A stretch of 64,000 nucleotides of DNA from an uncultured Peptostreptococcaceae bacterium (GCA_905235115.1 CAJOKT010000017.1:1-64000), one strand, 5' to 3'. Positions 35,939-44,120 are shown, numbered from the stretch's first letter. Notes: generated from the letters alone by a model not told the origin. Translations and numbers: made by a program.

Positions 35939-37012
35939 ATGAAGGTAGTTACAGTAGTCGGAGCAAGACCACAATTTATCAAGGCCGCGGTGGTGTCCCA
36001 TGTTTTGAGGCGGGATCATCAGGAGATCCTGGTCCACACGGGCCAGCATTTCGACTATAACATGTCGGAGCAGTTTTTCAGGGAACTGGACATACCGGAC
36101 CCTGACTACAATCTGGGCATCTCCGGGGGAACACACGCTGAGATGACGGGGCGCATGATGATGGCCATAGAGGATGTGCTGGTGAACGAAGACCCGGACT
36201 GGGTGCTGGTTTACGGTGACACAAACTCCACGCTTGCGGCGGCCCTTACTGCCGCGAAGCTCCATATCCCGGTATGCCATGTGGAGGCAGGCATCAGAGT
36301 CCATTCCATGACAAATCCGGAGGAGATAAACCGTATCTGTACAGATCATGTGGCCAGTCTGCTTTTGGCCAGCACGAGGAGCGGATACGATGAGATGGCC
36401 GTGGAAGGTCTTCAGGAAAAGGGAGTCCTGACAGGCGATCCGATGTATGATGCCTTTATTGAATACAGCACAAAACTCGATGTGAAGGATATCGTACTTA
36501 AACTGCTTGGCGGCGGAGAGACCGGCGTGCCTGAAGAATATTACTACATGACATGCCACAGGGAAGAAAATACCAATGATGACAACACTCTTCTGGAGAT
36601 ATTCAAAGCCGCTGAAAGGCTGGATGCCCGGACAATATATCCTGTCCATCCCAGGAACAAGGAAAGGGCCCTGAGACTAAGAGACAGGCTGGGAACCGGC
36701 AAAATCATCCTTACAGAGCCGGTGGGATACCTGGAAAGTGCATGTCTGGTCAGAAACGCAAAAAAGATCCTTACGGACTCCGGCGGTCTGCAGAGGGAAG
36801 CCTTCTTCGCAGGCAAAAAATGCGTCACCGTTTTGGATTTTGTGTGCTGGCCGGAGACGATGATCGACAATCGCAACGAGCTTACCAGACCGATAGCAGA
36901 TGAGATAGTGGAAAAGCTTTCACACGAGCAGACCATCGACAGCCATTATCTGCCCTTTGGTGACGGTCACGCAGCTGACAAGATCGTGAGAGCACTGGAG
37001 GAGTTCAGGTAA
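35939..37012 (+). CDS. wecB: UDP-N-acetylglucosamine 2-epimerase
   Basis: The 357-residue protein has the family's GARPQFIKAA, HTGQHFDYNMS, YGDTNSTLAAA, HVEAGIR, PEEINR and the C-terminal SGGLQREA. It interconverts UDP-GlcNAc and UDP-ManNAc, the step before WecC. The ribosome site is weak (AAAGAG), 51 bp after wecC, so both genes probably form one transcript that ends at the terminator at 37028. No glycosyltransferase or flippase gene is adjacent. The sugar must therefore feed polymer genes elsewhere, perhaps the wall polymer that CWB2 proteins bind (inference). Confidence 0.93.
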   Translation: MKVVTVVGARPQFIKAAVVSHVLRRDHQEILVHTGQHFDYNMSEQFFRELDIPDPDYNLGISGGTHAEMTGRMMMAIEDVLVNEDPDWVLVYGDTNSTLAAALTAAKLHIPVCHVEAGIRVHSMTNPEEINRICTDHVASLLLASTRSGYDEMAVEGLQEKGVLTGDPMYDAFIEYSTKLDVKDIVLKLLGGGETGVPEEYYYMTCHREENTNDDNTLLEIFKAAERLDARTIYPVHPRNKERALRLRDRLGTGKIILTEPVGYLESACLVRNAKKILTDSGGLQREAFFAGKKCVTVLDFVCWPETMIDNRNELTRPIADEIVEKLSHEQTIDSHYLPFGDGHAADKIVRALEEFR

Positions 37013-37027
37013 GATATGAATGAACGA

Positions 37028-37080
37028 GAGGGTGTCTCAAAAGGCCATTAGGCAGACCTTTTGAGACACCCTCTTCTTTT
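37028..37080 (+). terminator. Terminator of the wecC-wecB operon
   Basis: A perfect 17-bp stem (37028-37044 with 37057-37073) with a 12-nt loop is followed by TTCTTTT. Confidence 0.9.
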
Positions 37081-37135
37081 CAGGCTCTTCGCCAGGGGTC
37101 CGGCGCGCCCCGGGCAAACGCGGCAGCTCATTTTT

Positions 37136-37171
37136 TTGCGTTATCCAACCGATAGTTGTATAATATCCAAC
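37136..37171 (+). promoter_or_regulatory. Promoter and operator of the XRE pair
   Basis: TTGCGT (37136-37141) and TATAAT (37159-37164) are 17 bp apart. CAAC-N5-GTTG (37146-37158) fills the spacer, and a further CAAC follows the -10 (37168-37171), so the -10 is framed by GTTG and CAAC. This overlap suggests autorepression by the XRE protein at 37291. Bases 37172-37290 hold no other gene. Confidence 0.65.
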
Positions 37172-37290
37172 TGACAGGTGAGGGATCTCAACCTACAGCC
37201 CCTTCAGGAGGGCAGGAGGTTTTGCTATTATCAGCTCGAAAAGGGACGGGCGGCGGCCCGGAATAGTAAAAAGACAGAGAGGATAGTACA

Positions 37291-37782
37291 ATGAAAGAAA
37301 CTTTTGGACAGAGATTTGCGAGACTCAGAAAACAGAAGGGCCTCACTCAGGAGGAACTGGGAGAGAAGATCGGCATCTCGGGACAGGCCGTATCCAAGTG
37401 GGAAAACGACGCGTCCATGCCGGACGTGGGGATCCTGGCGGACCTTTCGGACATACTGGGGGTGAGCCTGGACGAGCTTCTGGGCAAGGAGACCTCCGTG
37501 ACCCGGATGGTGCCTGCCGAAGAACGTAAAAAAATGGAAGATATGATCCTGAAGATCCGCATCGACTCCTCTGAAGGGGACAAGGTCACCATCAACCTGC
37601 CCCTCATGGTGGTCAAGCTGGGCATCAAAATGGGTATGTCCATGCCTCAAATCAACGGCAACGAAGCCCTGGAAGGCATCGACTTCAACGATGTGATCCG
37701 GCTGGTGGAGGCGGGACTGGTCGGTGAGATCATGACTGTGGACTCCGCCGAGGGCGACCGCGTCCGGATCTTCGTGGAGTAG
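37291..37782 (+). CDS. XRE-family regulator with C-terminal domain
   Basis: Residues 5-62 are a Cro/CI helix-turn-helix (FARLRKQKGLTQEELGEKIGIS, GQAVSKWENDASMPDV). Residues 85-163 form an alpha/beta domain (ILKIRIDSSEGDKVTINLPLMVVKLGIKMG, then IMTVDSAEGDRVRIFVE) that is common behind HTH domains in Clostridia. There it is related to small 'SHOCT/DUF' companions. The next gene, 3 bp downstream, encodes a small protein with the same strand patterns. The operator in its promoter suggests autoregulation. Confidence 0.88.
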   Translation: MKETFGQRFARLRKQKGLTQEELGEKIGISGQAVSKWENDASMPDVGILADLSDILGVSLDELLGKETSVTRMVPAEERKKMEDMILKIRIDSSEGDKVTINLPLMVVKLGIKMGMSMPQINGNEALEGIDFNDVIRLVEAGLVGEIMTVDSAEGDRVRIFVE

Positions 37783-37785
37783 GCC

Positions 37786-38028
37786 ATGTGGATCAGAATA
37801 AAAACGGATGAGGGGCGGCGCATCAATATACCGGTGCCTCTGGGATTCGTCGGGAGCCCGTTCGTTCTGAAGGCCGCCGCCCGCTGCGGCGGGCCGGAGG
37901 CCGCAAAGTACGCGCCCGTCGCAAAAGATCTCTGCCGGGAACTTAAGAGATACGTCAGGACAAACGGCCACTTCACCCTGGTGGATGTGGAAAGCTCCGA
38001 CGGGACCCTGGTAAGGATCACGGTATAA
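37786..38028 (+). CDS. Small companion protein of the XRE regulator
   Basis: The 80-residue protein starts 3 bases after the regulator's stop. Its pattern MWIRIKTDEGRRINIPVPLGFV ... FTLVDVESSDGTLVRITV repeats the two strands found at both ends of the regulator's C-terminal domain (IRIDSSEGDKVTINLPL and VDSAEGDRVRIFVE). It is therefore probably a paralogue of that domain and may form hetero-oligomers with the regulator. Function unknown. Confidence 0.8.
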   Translation: MWIRIKTDEGRRINIPVPLGFVGSPFVLKAAARCGGPEAAKYAPVAKDLCRELKRYVRTNGHFTLVDVESSDGTLVRITV

Positions 38029-38072
38029 TTGTTCAGATAATGACCGGAAATCAAAGTAATCGGAGGTTTTAA

Positions 38073-39047
38073 GTGAAAAGAATCATTGGTTTCGTGGCTG
38101 CATTCATGATCGCGGCAAGTCTTTTGGCAGGCTGCGGGTCTCAGGGAAACCAGCCGGCCGGCCGGGAGGAAAAGTTACAGATCGTGACCACGATCTTTCC
38201 GGAGTACGACTGGGTGATGAACATTCTGGGAGACGATCCGGCAGGGGCTGAGGTCACGATGCTCATGGGAAGCGGAGTGGACCTGCACAGCTTCCAGCCC
38301 ACCGCAGCAGATATAATGAAGATATCCACCTGCGACATTTTTATCTACGTGGGAGGAGAGTCCGACCGGTGGGTGGAGGGCGCCCTGAAGGAGGCAGTAA
38401 ACGATCAAATGGTGGTGGTCAGCCTCATGGACGTTTTGGGCGACTGCGCAAAAGAGGAAGAATCGGTGGAAGGCATGCAGGACAGCGGCGGGGCCGGCGA
38501 TGAGACGGAGTACGACGAGCACGTCTGGCTCTCCCTTAAAAACGCCTCGCTGTTCGTGGACAGCCTGTCCGGCGTGCTGGCTCAGGCTGACCCCGAAAAC
38601 GCCGGCCTTTATGAGGCCAACGCAGCCGCATATATTGAGAAGCTGGAAGCCCTTGACCGCCAATACGAAGCGGCAATTTCGGAGGCCGGGTTCAGGACCC
38701 TGCTTTTCGGCGACCGGTTTCCCTTCAGATACCTGACAGATGATTACGGGCTGGACTACTACGCAGCGTTTTCCGGCTGCTCTGCGGAGACAGAGGCCAG
38801 CTTCGAGACCCTGACTTTCCTTTCGAAAAAGCTGGATGAGCTGGGTCTGCCCGCCGTCATCATAATCGACGGCAGCGACAGCCGCCTGGCCGAGACAATA
38901 GTGCAAAACACCGGATCCAAAGACCAGCAGATCCTCAGACTGGATTCCATGCAGGCAACGACATCCGGAGATGTTGCCAATGGGGCAACATACATTGCCA
39001 TTATGGCAACAAATCTGGAGGTGCTTGAGGAGGCATTGAACCGGTAA
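38073..39047 (+). CDS. ZnuA/AdcA-type metal-binding lipoprotein
   Basis: The start is GTG 38073 after GGAGG. A lipoprotein signal (ASLLAG|C) leads a 324-residue protein of the cluster A-1 (ZnuA) family. Visible ligands are His in GVDLHSFQPTAADI, His in DEHVWLSLKNA, a probable Glu/Asp in the CSAETEASFETL region, and Asp in IIIDGSDSRLAE. The third His of classic ZnuA is replaced in FSGCSAE. A short acidic loop (about 128-150) takes the place of the His-rich loop. It should capture Zn2+ or Mn2+ outside the cell. No permease or ATPase gene is adjacent, so it is an orphan receptor. Confidence 0.88.
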   Translation: MKRIIGFVAAFMIAASLLAGCGSQGNQPAGREEKLQIVTTIFPEYDWVMNILGDDPAGAEVTMLMGSGVDLHSFQPTAADIMKISTCDIFIYVGGESDRWVEGALKEAVNDQMVVVSLMDVLGDCAKEEESVEGMQDSGGAGDETEYDEHVWLSLKNASLFVDSLSGVLAQADPENAGLYEANAAAYIEKLEALDRQYEAAISEAGFRTLLFGDRFPFRYLTDDYGLDYYAAFSGCSAETEASFETLTFLSKKLDELGLPAVIIIDGSDSRLAETIVQNTGSKDQQILRLDSMQATTSGDVANGATYIAIMATNLEVLEEALNR

Positions 39048-39151
39048 GATGGCGGAACCGCGAAAAACGCGGATCCGGCAGGCAGCAAATGCCATTCACA
39101 AGGACCGGTCATGGCCAAAAGTGGCTGACAAAATGATACTGCTCCATGCAG

Positions 39152-39189
39152 AAAAAGCCGGGCCGCCCTATGGGCGGCCCGGCTTTTTT
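39152..39189. terminator. Bidirectional terminator
   Basis: AAAAAGCCGGGCCGCCC and its complement form a perfect 17-bp stem with a 3-nt loop, with T runs on both strands. It can serve the zinc-binding lipoprotein gene and the convergent sigma-factor remnant. Confidence 0.9.
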
Positions 39190-39254
39190 CCCTATTTGAT
39201 TTCTATTTGCCCGGGTGCTCTTAATGTCCGTCAGTATCCGCGGCATCTTCAGAA

Positions 39255-39581
39255 TCAGCCTCGGCTTCGGCGCCATCTCCGGTCCCGGCCTTCTGGCTCC
39301 GGGAATATCAGGCGGTCGGCGTAGTCCTCCAGAGGCTCTCTTCGCCTGAACCAGGAGGAAAGCGTCACCCGCTTGCACTCGTTGACGGCCACCCTTATGA
39401 TCCAGTTCTTCAAGTGGTCCTCAGACTGGAAGTCCTTGCCGTACCGCAGAAGCTTGAGAAAAGTCTCCTGCACGATGTCATCTGCGTCCAGGGTATTTCT
39501 GAAGTAGGTGAACCCCACAGAGAAGACCCGGTCCCTGTACCTTATGTAGATTTCTTCGATATTGCTTGCCGTTACTTTCAT
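39255..39581 (-). pseudogene. Truncated ECF sigma factor (region 2 only)
   Basis: ATG 39581 gives 108 residues. Residues 5-75 are sigma region 2 (IYIRYRDRVFSVGFTYFRNTLDADDIVQETFLKLL, WIIRVAVNECK). After about residue 85 the sequence becomes Arg/Glu/Pro-rich and stops. Region 4, which binds the -35 element, is missing, so the protein cannot work as a normal sigma factor. An acidic stretch (Glu/Ala/Asp-rich) in another frame reaches 39223, which suggests deletion plus frameshift. Upstream GTGACA-18-TATTAT (minus strand, about 39645-39616) could still drive it. Confidence 0.75.
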
Positions 39582-39656
39582 ATTCACCCGCTGCCATGGG
39601 CAGAAATGCATTTCATATATAATACACCTGAGGGGGCAGAAATGTCACAGGGGCAG

Positions 39657-39685
39657 TTGTAAGAATTTATCAGGATTGGTATAAT
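39657..39685 (+). promoter_or_regulatory. Promoter of the flavodoxin gene
   Basis: TTGTAA (39657-39662) and TATAAT (39680-39685) are 17 bp apart, and TGG before the -10 strengthens it. The leader of about 90 bases includes a GTGCGGG/CCCGCAC hairpin just after the start site. Confidence 0.7.
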
Positions 39686-39782
39686 CATGGTGCGGGACCC
39701 GCACCGCGCAAAACATCATTTCCGGATGACACCACCTATCCGCTGAAGAGTAAGACATCAGAGACATCAAGGAGATATAATA

Positions 39783-40250
39783 ATGAAGACACTTTGCTTA
39801 TACTACACCAGGACCAACACCACCAAGGCGGCGATGAAGACCATCGCAGATATCGCGGGAGCCGATATCAAGGAGTATACCGACGGCAGGGGCAGGAAGG
39901 GATTTTGGGGATATGTGAGCGCGTGTTTTGCGACCGTAAACAATACCATTTCCAAAGTTGCCATCAGGGGCAAAGTAAAGCTGAAGGACTACGACAGGGT
40001 CATAATCGGCATGCCCATCTGGGTGGAGAGACCCTGTGCCATCGGAAGAGCCCTGATCAAAAAATATGCTGATGAGATGCCTCCGGAGGTCTATTACGTG
40101 GTGACTCACATGGGCAAAAACGACTACATGACTAAGATCAAGTCCATGGACGATCTGCTGGGAAGACCGTCCAAGGGTCAGATATCCATCAGGACCAAGG
40201 ACAACGATTACGTGAAGGAAGCTGCTGAATTCGCGGTGACTCTGGATTAA
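39783..40250 (+). CDS. Flavodoxin-family protein
   Basis: AAGGAG precedes the ATG. The 155-residue protein begins LCLYYTRTNTTKAAMKTIA, the FMN phosphate-binding loop of flavodoxins in the TxTNTTK form. It continues with DRVIIGMPIWVERPCAIGRALI, the usual second contact loop. It is probably a small redox protein or an FMN-dependent quinone reductase. It is a single gene with its own promoter. Bases 40251-40419 downstream hold no gene that I can support. Confidence 0.88.
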   Translation: MKTLCLYYTRTNTTKAAMKTIADIAGADIKEYTDGRGRKGFWGYVSACFATVNNTISKVAIRGKVKLKDYDRVIIGMPIWVERPCAIGRALIKKYADEMPPEVYYVVTHMGKNDYMTKIKSMDDLLGRPSKGQISIRTKDNDYVKEAAEFAVTLD

Positions 40251-40419
40251 ACGGACGAGAGGACGCATCGGGAGATCTGTCTGTCGCATGCCGGAAAGGT
40301 GGCCCCGGGAAAGCTTAAGACGGTCATAAGACATCCGATCAGGATAAGATGGATCAGGAGACCTTTACCGCAGGCTGTGACACGGCGATTTAAATGTTTT
40401 GCGAAAGGAGCGGAACGGC

Positions 40420-40650
40420 ATGAATATCGACTGGATAGACGGATCAGAGATCCGCGTGAAGTACGACAATGACGAGGTGGTCATCTCTGCAAACAGAGAG
40501 GGCCTGCTTTCGCTGGCAGGACAACTCGCTGCCCTGGCGGAGGGGGTCCCCGGCGACCACATCCACTATGACGAGTACAATTCCCTGGAGGAGGGCTCGA
40601 AGGAACTGATCATAGAGAGGACCGAGCAGCCATGTGTACCCGAATCGTAG
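40420..40650 (+). CDS. Imm32-like immunity-family protein
   Basis: AAAGGAG is 9 bases before ATG 40420. The 76-residue protein has EVVISANREGLLSLAGQLAALAE, GDHIHYDEYNSLEEGSKELIIER. This is the pattern of the Imm32 family (NxEGL..LA..L..LA...PG.H.H.DEYNSLE.GS.ELIIE). Imm32 proteins were predicted as immunity partners of polymorphic toxins, but many stand alone in genomes, as here. No toxin gene is visible next to it. Family call moderate to good. Confidence 0.7.
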   Translation: MNIDWIDGSEIRVKYDNDEVVISANREGLLSLAGQLAALAEGVPGDHIHYDEYNSLEEGSKELIIERTEQPCVPES

Positions 40651-40715
40651 TCAACAGGAAAAATACCATCGTGGGATGGGACAAGACAGATAATGTGAGG
40701 TTGACCAAATGGTAA
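40632..40715 (+). CDS. Possible 27-residue overlapping ORF
   Basis: An ATG 19 bases before the Imm32-like stop codon opens a short frame (MCTRIVVNRKN...). Its stop TAA overlaps the start of the next gene in ATGGTAA. This chain of overlaps is typical of translational coupling, so the peptide may serve mainly to couple translation. MCT starts are also seen in choloylglycine-hydrolase-type enzymes, but the sequence is too short to call a remnant. Confidence 0.3.
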   Translation: MCTRIVVNRKNTIVGWDKTDNVRLTKW

Positions 40716-40924
40716 AGTTTTGTACATGTACAGACACCGATTGCCCGTTCAACCCTGTGAATCACGATCAGGGCTGCACGCCGTGCATCGCAAAAAATCT
40801 TAAGGAGAGGGAGATACCCAGCTGCTTTTTCCACCTGGCAGGAGGAGAGAAGCCCACGCCTGACTGGCACTTCGAGGACTTCGCCGCCCTGATCAACAGG
40901 AACAGAGAACCGGAGAATGAATGA
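40709..40924 (+). CDS. DUF6485 cysteine-rich protein
   Basis: The 71-residue protein has CTCTDTDCPFNPVNHDQGC, then TPCIAKNLKEREIPSCFF, the conserved Cys pattern of DUF6485. The seven Cys residues and one His could bind a metal. Members are widespread in anaerobic Clostridia and have no known function. It overlaps the short ORF before it, and its start has no clear ribosome site of its own, so it may be translated by coupling. Confidence 0.85.
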   Translation: MVKFCTCTDTDCPFNPVNHDQGCTPCIAKNLKEREIPSCFFHLAGGEKPTPDWHFEDFAALINRNREPENE

Positions 40925-41016
40925 CAACTCCATGGACATCGGCCACATAGGGATCTATTTTAAGCATCGAGCGGACTGCAAATCAGATAAATCTGAACTT
41001 GCGTGGAGGTGTATTT

Positions 41017-41238
41017 ATGATCGTCATAAAGGTACTGGCTATACTGTTAGGGCTAGCTTTCCTTCTGTTTGGATACTTTATTTATTTCAAAGACAAATAT
41101 GATCTTATCAATGGCTTTGAGGCAGACTTTAAAGCCGGCCGAAAGAATGAAGAATATGCAAAGAGAGTAGGAATGGCAGAGTTTGTTATTGGCATAGCTC
41201 TGCTGATCGCGGGTTTTGCGCTTATTATATTTGTTTGA
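41017..41238 (+). CDS. DUF3784 small membrane protein
   Basis: GGAGG lies 8 bases before ATG 41017. The 73-residue protein has two membrane helices (about 2-23 and 51-72) around a short loop LINGFEADFKAGRKNEEYAKRVG. That loop is the DUF3784 signature (LI.G......). The family is common in Firmicutes and its role is unknown. Confidence 0.85.
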   Translation: MIVIKVLAILLGLAFLLFGYFIYFKDKYDLINGFEADFKAGRKNEEYAKRVGMAEFVIGIALLIAGFALIIFV

Positions 41239-41280
41239 CATATTCAAGTTTGCCGGTCAGAGGGAAGAAAGGAAAATATA

Positions 41281-41889
41281 ATGAAAGCTAAGAAACTAAC
41301 ATCGATTCTCGTCATGGTCCTGGCGGTCGCAATGGCCGCCGGACTGTTGGCGGCCTGCGGCGGAAACGGCGGGTCCCAGGGCGGCGAAGAACCTCCGGAT
41401 GACCCCGGTGTGATTGCTCCCGGCGGAGACCCCGTGGAGGAGGGGCCGACAGTGGTGACCGTGATCGATGAGATCGACACCGACGGAATGCCTGGCATTC
41501 CTCTTGAGATGGAGTCCGTGACCCTCTACGAGGACGGCAGGGTGAAGGTGGTGCCCACCGGTGAAATGCTGGCTTACTACGAGGGAACCGGCGTCCTGGA
41601 GGACGGCGGTATCTATCCCTTCGACTACATCGACAAGGTCCGCGACATCTATCTGGTGAGATTCGGAAACGCCGGCTACAGGACGGTGATCGCCCTCATG
41701 GAGGATGGGTCGCTCTTCGCCTTCAGCGCAAAAGATCTGCTCGCCGACCACAAGCTCTCCGTCTACGGCGACATCGGCGGCGTGTCGGGCTTCATCGACG
41801 TGCAGCAGATCCAAGACGAGGGGGCCTTCGGCGTCATGGGGGTCACTGAGAGCGGCGAAGAGATACTGCTGGACCCATACCTGAATTAA
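41281..41889 (+). CDS. Lipoprotein of unknown function
   Basis: A lipoprotein signal (GLLAA|C at about residue 25) and a Gly/Glu/Pro-rich linker precede a 140-residue beta-rich domain. Visible patterns are MESVTLYEDGRVKVVP, YPFDYIDKVRDIYLVRFGNAGYRTVIALMEDGSL and a C-terminal DPYLN. The repeated 'V.LYEDG.V' and 'ALMEDGSLFAF' strands hint at a beta-propeller or lipocalin-like sandwich, but I recognise no family. It is surface-exposed and ends at a good terminator. Confidence 0.8.
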   Translation: MKAKKLTSILVMVLAVAMAAGLLAACGGNGGSQGGEEPPDDPGVIAPGGDPVEEGPTVVTVIDEIDTDGMPGIPLEMESVTLYEDGRVKVVPTGEMLAYYEGTGVLEDGGIYPFDYIDKVRDIYLVRFGNAGYRTVIALMEDGSLFAFSAKDLLADHKLSVYGDIGGVSGFIDVQQIQDEGAFGVMGVTESGEEILLDPYLN

Positions 41890-41899
41890 ATAGTAGGAA

Positions 41900-41925
41900 A
41901 GGACCTTCGTGGAAGGTCCTTTTTT
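41900..41925 (+). terminator. Terminator of the lipoprotein gene
   Basis: AGGACCTTC (41900-41908) pairs with GAAGGTCCT (41912-41920), loop GTG, followed by five T. Confidence 0.9.
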
Positions 41926-41987
41926 AGAGATTTTTGGTGGTGGCTGATGCCATGGGCCCGTCTCGAAAAGTTATGTAAACTCGATTT

Positions 41988-42179
41988 ACTGTACTATTTC
42001 AAAAAATTGAAATAGTACAGTGGTGCGGCCCCGTGTTTTACTGTAAAAAAAAGGTTTTTTGATTACCTACAGTAATGGAAGGAGCAATTTGGGGAAAAAT
42101 CCGGGCAAAAGCGGGGTTCAACCCTAAAAAATGGGAATTATTTACTGTACTATTTCAAAAAATTGAAATAGTACAGTAA
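41988..42179. repeat. Palindromic repeat element (two identical hairpins around a third)
   Basis: A 34-base palindrome (15-bp stem, AAAA loop) at 41988-42021 occurs again exactly at 42144-42177, where the stem reaches 17 bp. Between them a smaller stem TTACTGTA/TACAGTAA (42038-42045 with 42068-42075) repeats the outer arm motif. The spacer 42080-42140 has no open frame of note. The element fills most of the 344-base gap between two terminators. It could be a MITE-like or REP-like element, or a small RNA; no transposase is nearby. Confidence 0.75.
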
Positions 42180-42182
42180 TGT

Positions 42183-42222
42183 AAACAGGGCGAGGATAAA
42201 AAATGACATCCTCGCCCTGTTT
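42183..42222. terminator. Terminator of the beta-helix protein gene
   Basis: AAACAGGGCGAGGAT (42183-42197) pairs perfectly with ATCCTCGCCCTGTTT (42208-42222). The minus-strand tail is weakly T-rich, and the plus-strand tail has TTTT. Confidence 0.75.
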
Positions 42223-42233
42223 TCGTATATCAA

Positions 42234-43958
42234 TTATTCTTGCTCAGCCTGGGTATCCACCTCAGCATCAGCCTGGGTATCCAACTCAGCATCAGCCTCG
42301 GCGCCAGCGTCAGTGCCCGCCTCAGCCTCCACCTCGGCCCCAGCCTCGGCGCCAGCGTCTTCGGGTGTAACAGCCTCGGCCGCCTTTTTTTTGCGGCTCA
42401 AAACTGCTGCGCCTGCGACTACTGCGGCCAGTACGATGACGCCTACCACGTAGGGAGCGACGTTGGAGGAAGTTGATCCTTCTGCGGCCTCGTCTTCTGA
42501 TGTTTCACCGGACTCGGCATAGGAGCCCTCGTTGGCAGCGGTCTCAGAGCCCGCGACGTACAGCTTGCAGCCGTTGAGATAGATGTTGGAGTTCTCTGCG
42601 TCCTCGTTGGTCAGGCTGTCCAGGTAGGTGTCGCCTGTGAGCACAAGCACAGAGTCTGCGGTCATGGTCAGATCCAGCTGCCGGGCCTGGTCATCTGTAT
42701 CGATGGCGCCAGTCAGCACGCTTCCGCTCTGAAGAGTCAGGTCCAGGGTTGAGATGCTGTCCACTATGATGTCGCCATCGACCTTCTGGTTGGTGAGGAC
42801 AGCGGTGACGTGTCCGCCGTTGGAGCCCTCATTGCCCCAGGCGCCTGTCTGGATCCTGAGGAGATCCCCTGACTCGTTGTTGATCTCATTGTTTTCAAGA
42901 GTCACATTCGCCGTAGTGTTGGTGACGAAAATGGTGTCGCCGTTCAGGACGTTTATGACTGAGTCTTTTGCGGTGAAATCGGCTGTGCCTTCCTCTGCGT
43001 CACCGGACATGGACTGGTACAGAAAGATCGCCTTGTAGGTCTCAGACTTGCCGTTATGGGTGTTGTTGTCGGCGGTCAAGGTGACGTTGTTCAGGGTCAC
43101 GCTATTTTTGCCCTCGACCACGACGCCCTCGGATGCGGTGGAGATCATCTCTGCGCCGTTGACGTACACGTCCGCGGTGGAGTAGACCACAGGTGAACCA
43201 ATTCCGTTGGACTCGTAGGTGCCGCCGTTGATGGTCATGGTGCCGCCGCCTCTGTCAGACCTGATTGGAGCAGAGGAGTTGCCCTTGGTGTTCACGGTCA
43301 GGTCGTTGGCTGTGAGAGTACCGCCACCCGTGACCATCACCGCACCGGAATTGTTGGAGGTGGTGTTGATGGTGGAATCCGAGATCGTGATGGCTCCGTC
43401 GCCGTAGGCGAAGACCGCGTTAGCGTGGGCGCCATCCGTGGTGATATCGGAATCGGAGATGTCAAGTGAGCCGCCTGTGACCAGCACTGCAGCGTTGGTC
43501 CCGTAAAAGTCGGAATCGTCACCGTCGGAATCGCCGGTCTTTGTGACCGTGGCCTTGGTGACGGCGGAGTTGCCTGCTGTCACCAGGAGGGCCTGCACGT
43601 CGGATTCTGTGGAAGAGTAGGTCTGGCCTTCTTCCCGAGTGTCGGAGGTGAACTCGGTGACGCCGGTGTAGGTGATGTCCGCCGCGGACATTTCGCTGGG
43701 ACCGCCTGCTCCGCCGGGACCGCCGCCGAACCCTCCGGGAGGTTCCTGACCGGGGTTGCCTGCTCCGTCGGGAGGAGTGCCGCCGGGACCGCCGCCGAAC
43801 CCTCCGGGAGGTTCCTGACCCATGTCGCCTGAAGGCGGCTCAGGCGGTGTGTCTGTTCCGTCTGCGTATGCATAGGTCAAGGCTGATGCCAGAATAATGA
43901 TCAGGGCCAGCAAAAGTACCAGCAGTCTGGAAAGTGTTTTGTGTTTTTTGTTAGCCAT
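42234..43958 (-). CDS. Secreted beta-helix surface protein with Pro/Gly-rich start and C-terminal membrane anchor
   Basis: The signal peptide (LVLLLALIIILASALTYAYA) is followed by about 70 residues of Pro/Gly repeats (two near-identical blocks of GQEPPGGFGGGPGG). Residues about 95-450 form short repeats of the type GGSLDISDSDI.TDGAHANAVFAYG, typical of right-handed parallel beta-helices. A membrane helix (about 483-505) with RKKK stop signal precedes a tail of about 65 residues made of Ala/Glu/Asp repeats. The helix domain probably binds or cleaves polysaccharide, or acts as an adhesin. No sortase motif is present. The cytoplasmic acidic repeat tail is unusual. Confidence 0.85.
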   Translation of the reverse strand: MANKKHKTLSRLLVLLLALIIILASALTYAYADGTDTPPEPPSGDMGQEPPGGFGGGPGGTPPDGAGNPGQEPPGGFGGGPGGAGGPSEMSAADITYTGVTEFTSDTREEGQTYSSTESDVQALLVTAGNSAVTKATVTKTGDSDGDDSDFYGTNAAVLVTGGSLDISDSDITTDGAHANAVFAYGDGAITISDSTINTTSNNSGAVMVTGGGTLTANDLTVNTKGNSSAPIRSDRGGGTMTINGGTYESNGIGSPVVYSTADVYVNGAEMISTASEGVVVEGKNSVTLNNVTLTADNNTHNGKSETYKAIFLYQSMSGDAEEGTADFTAKDSVINVLNGDTIFVTNTTANVTLENNEINNESGDLLRIQTGAWGNEGSNGGHVTAVLTNQKVDGDIIVDSISTLDLTLQSGSVLTGAIDTDDQARQLDLTMTADSVLVLTGDTYLDSLTNEDAENSNIYLNGCKLYVAGSETAANEGSYAESGETSEDEAAEGSTSSNVAPYVVGVIVLAAVVAGAAVLSRKKKAAEAVTPEDAGAEAGAEVEAEAGTDAGAEADAELDTQADAEVDTQAEQE

Positions 43959-44120
43959 CGTGTTATTTCCCCCTGTATTGATGCTAAATATCGTTTTAAC
44001 GGGAACATTATATTCCCGATGGTTTCAAAGTAGCACGGTTTTCTTGAAGTAATATTGAAAAAACAGACTCCCGGGCCTGCGCCCGGGAGTCCGCAAAAGA
44101 GAAGTTAAGTTGAAGTATAT

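Noticed and set aside
40917-41102. 61-residue ORF overlapping the DUF6485 gene end
   Set aside because: It crosses the start of the well-supported DUF3784 gene in another frame and lacks a ribosome site.
42001-42120. tRNA-like T-arm (GGGGTTCAACCC) inside the palindromic element
   Set aside because: No matching acceptor stem, anticodon arm or D arm could be built around it.
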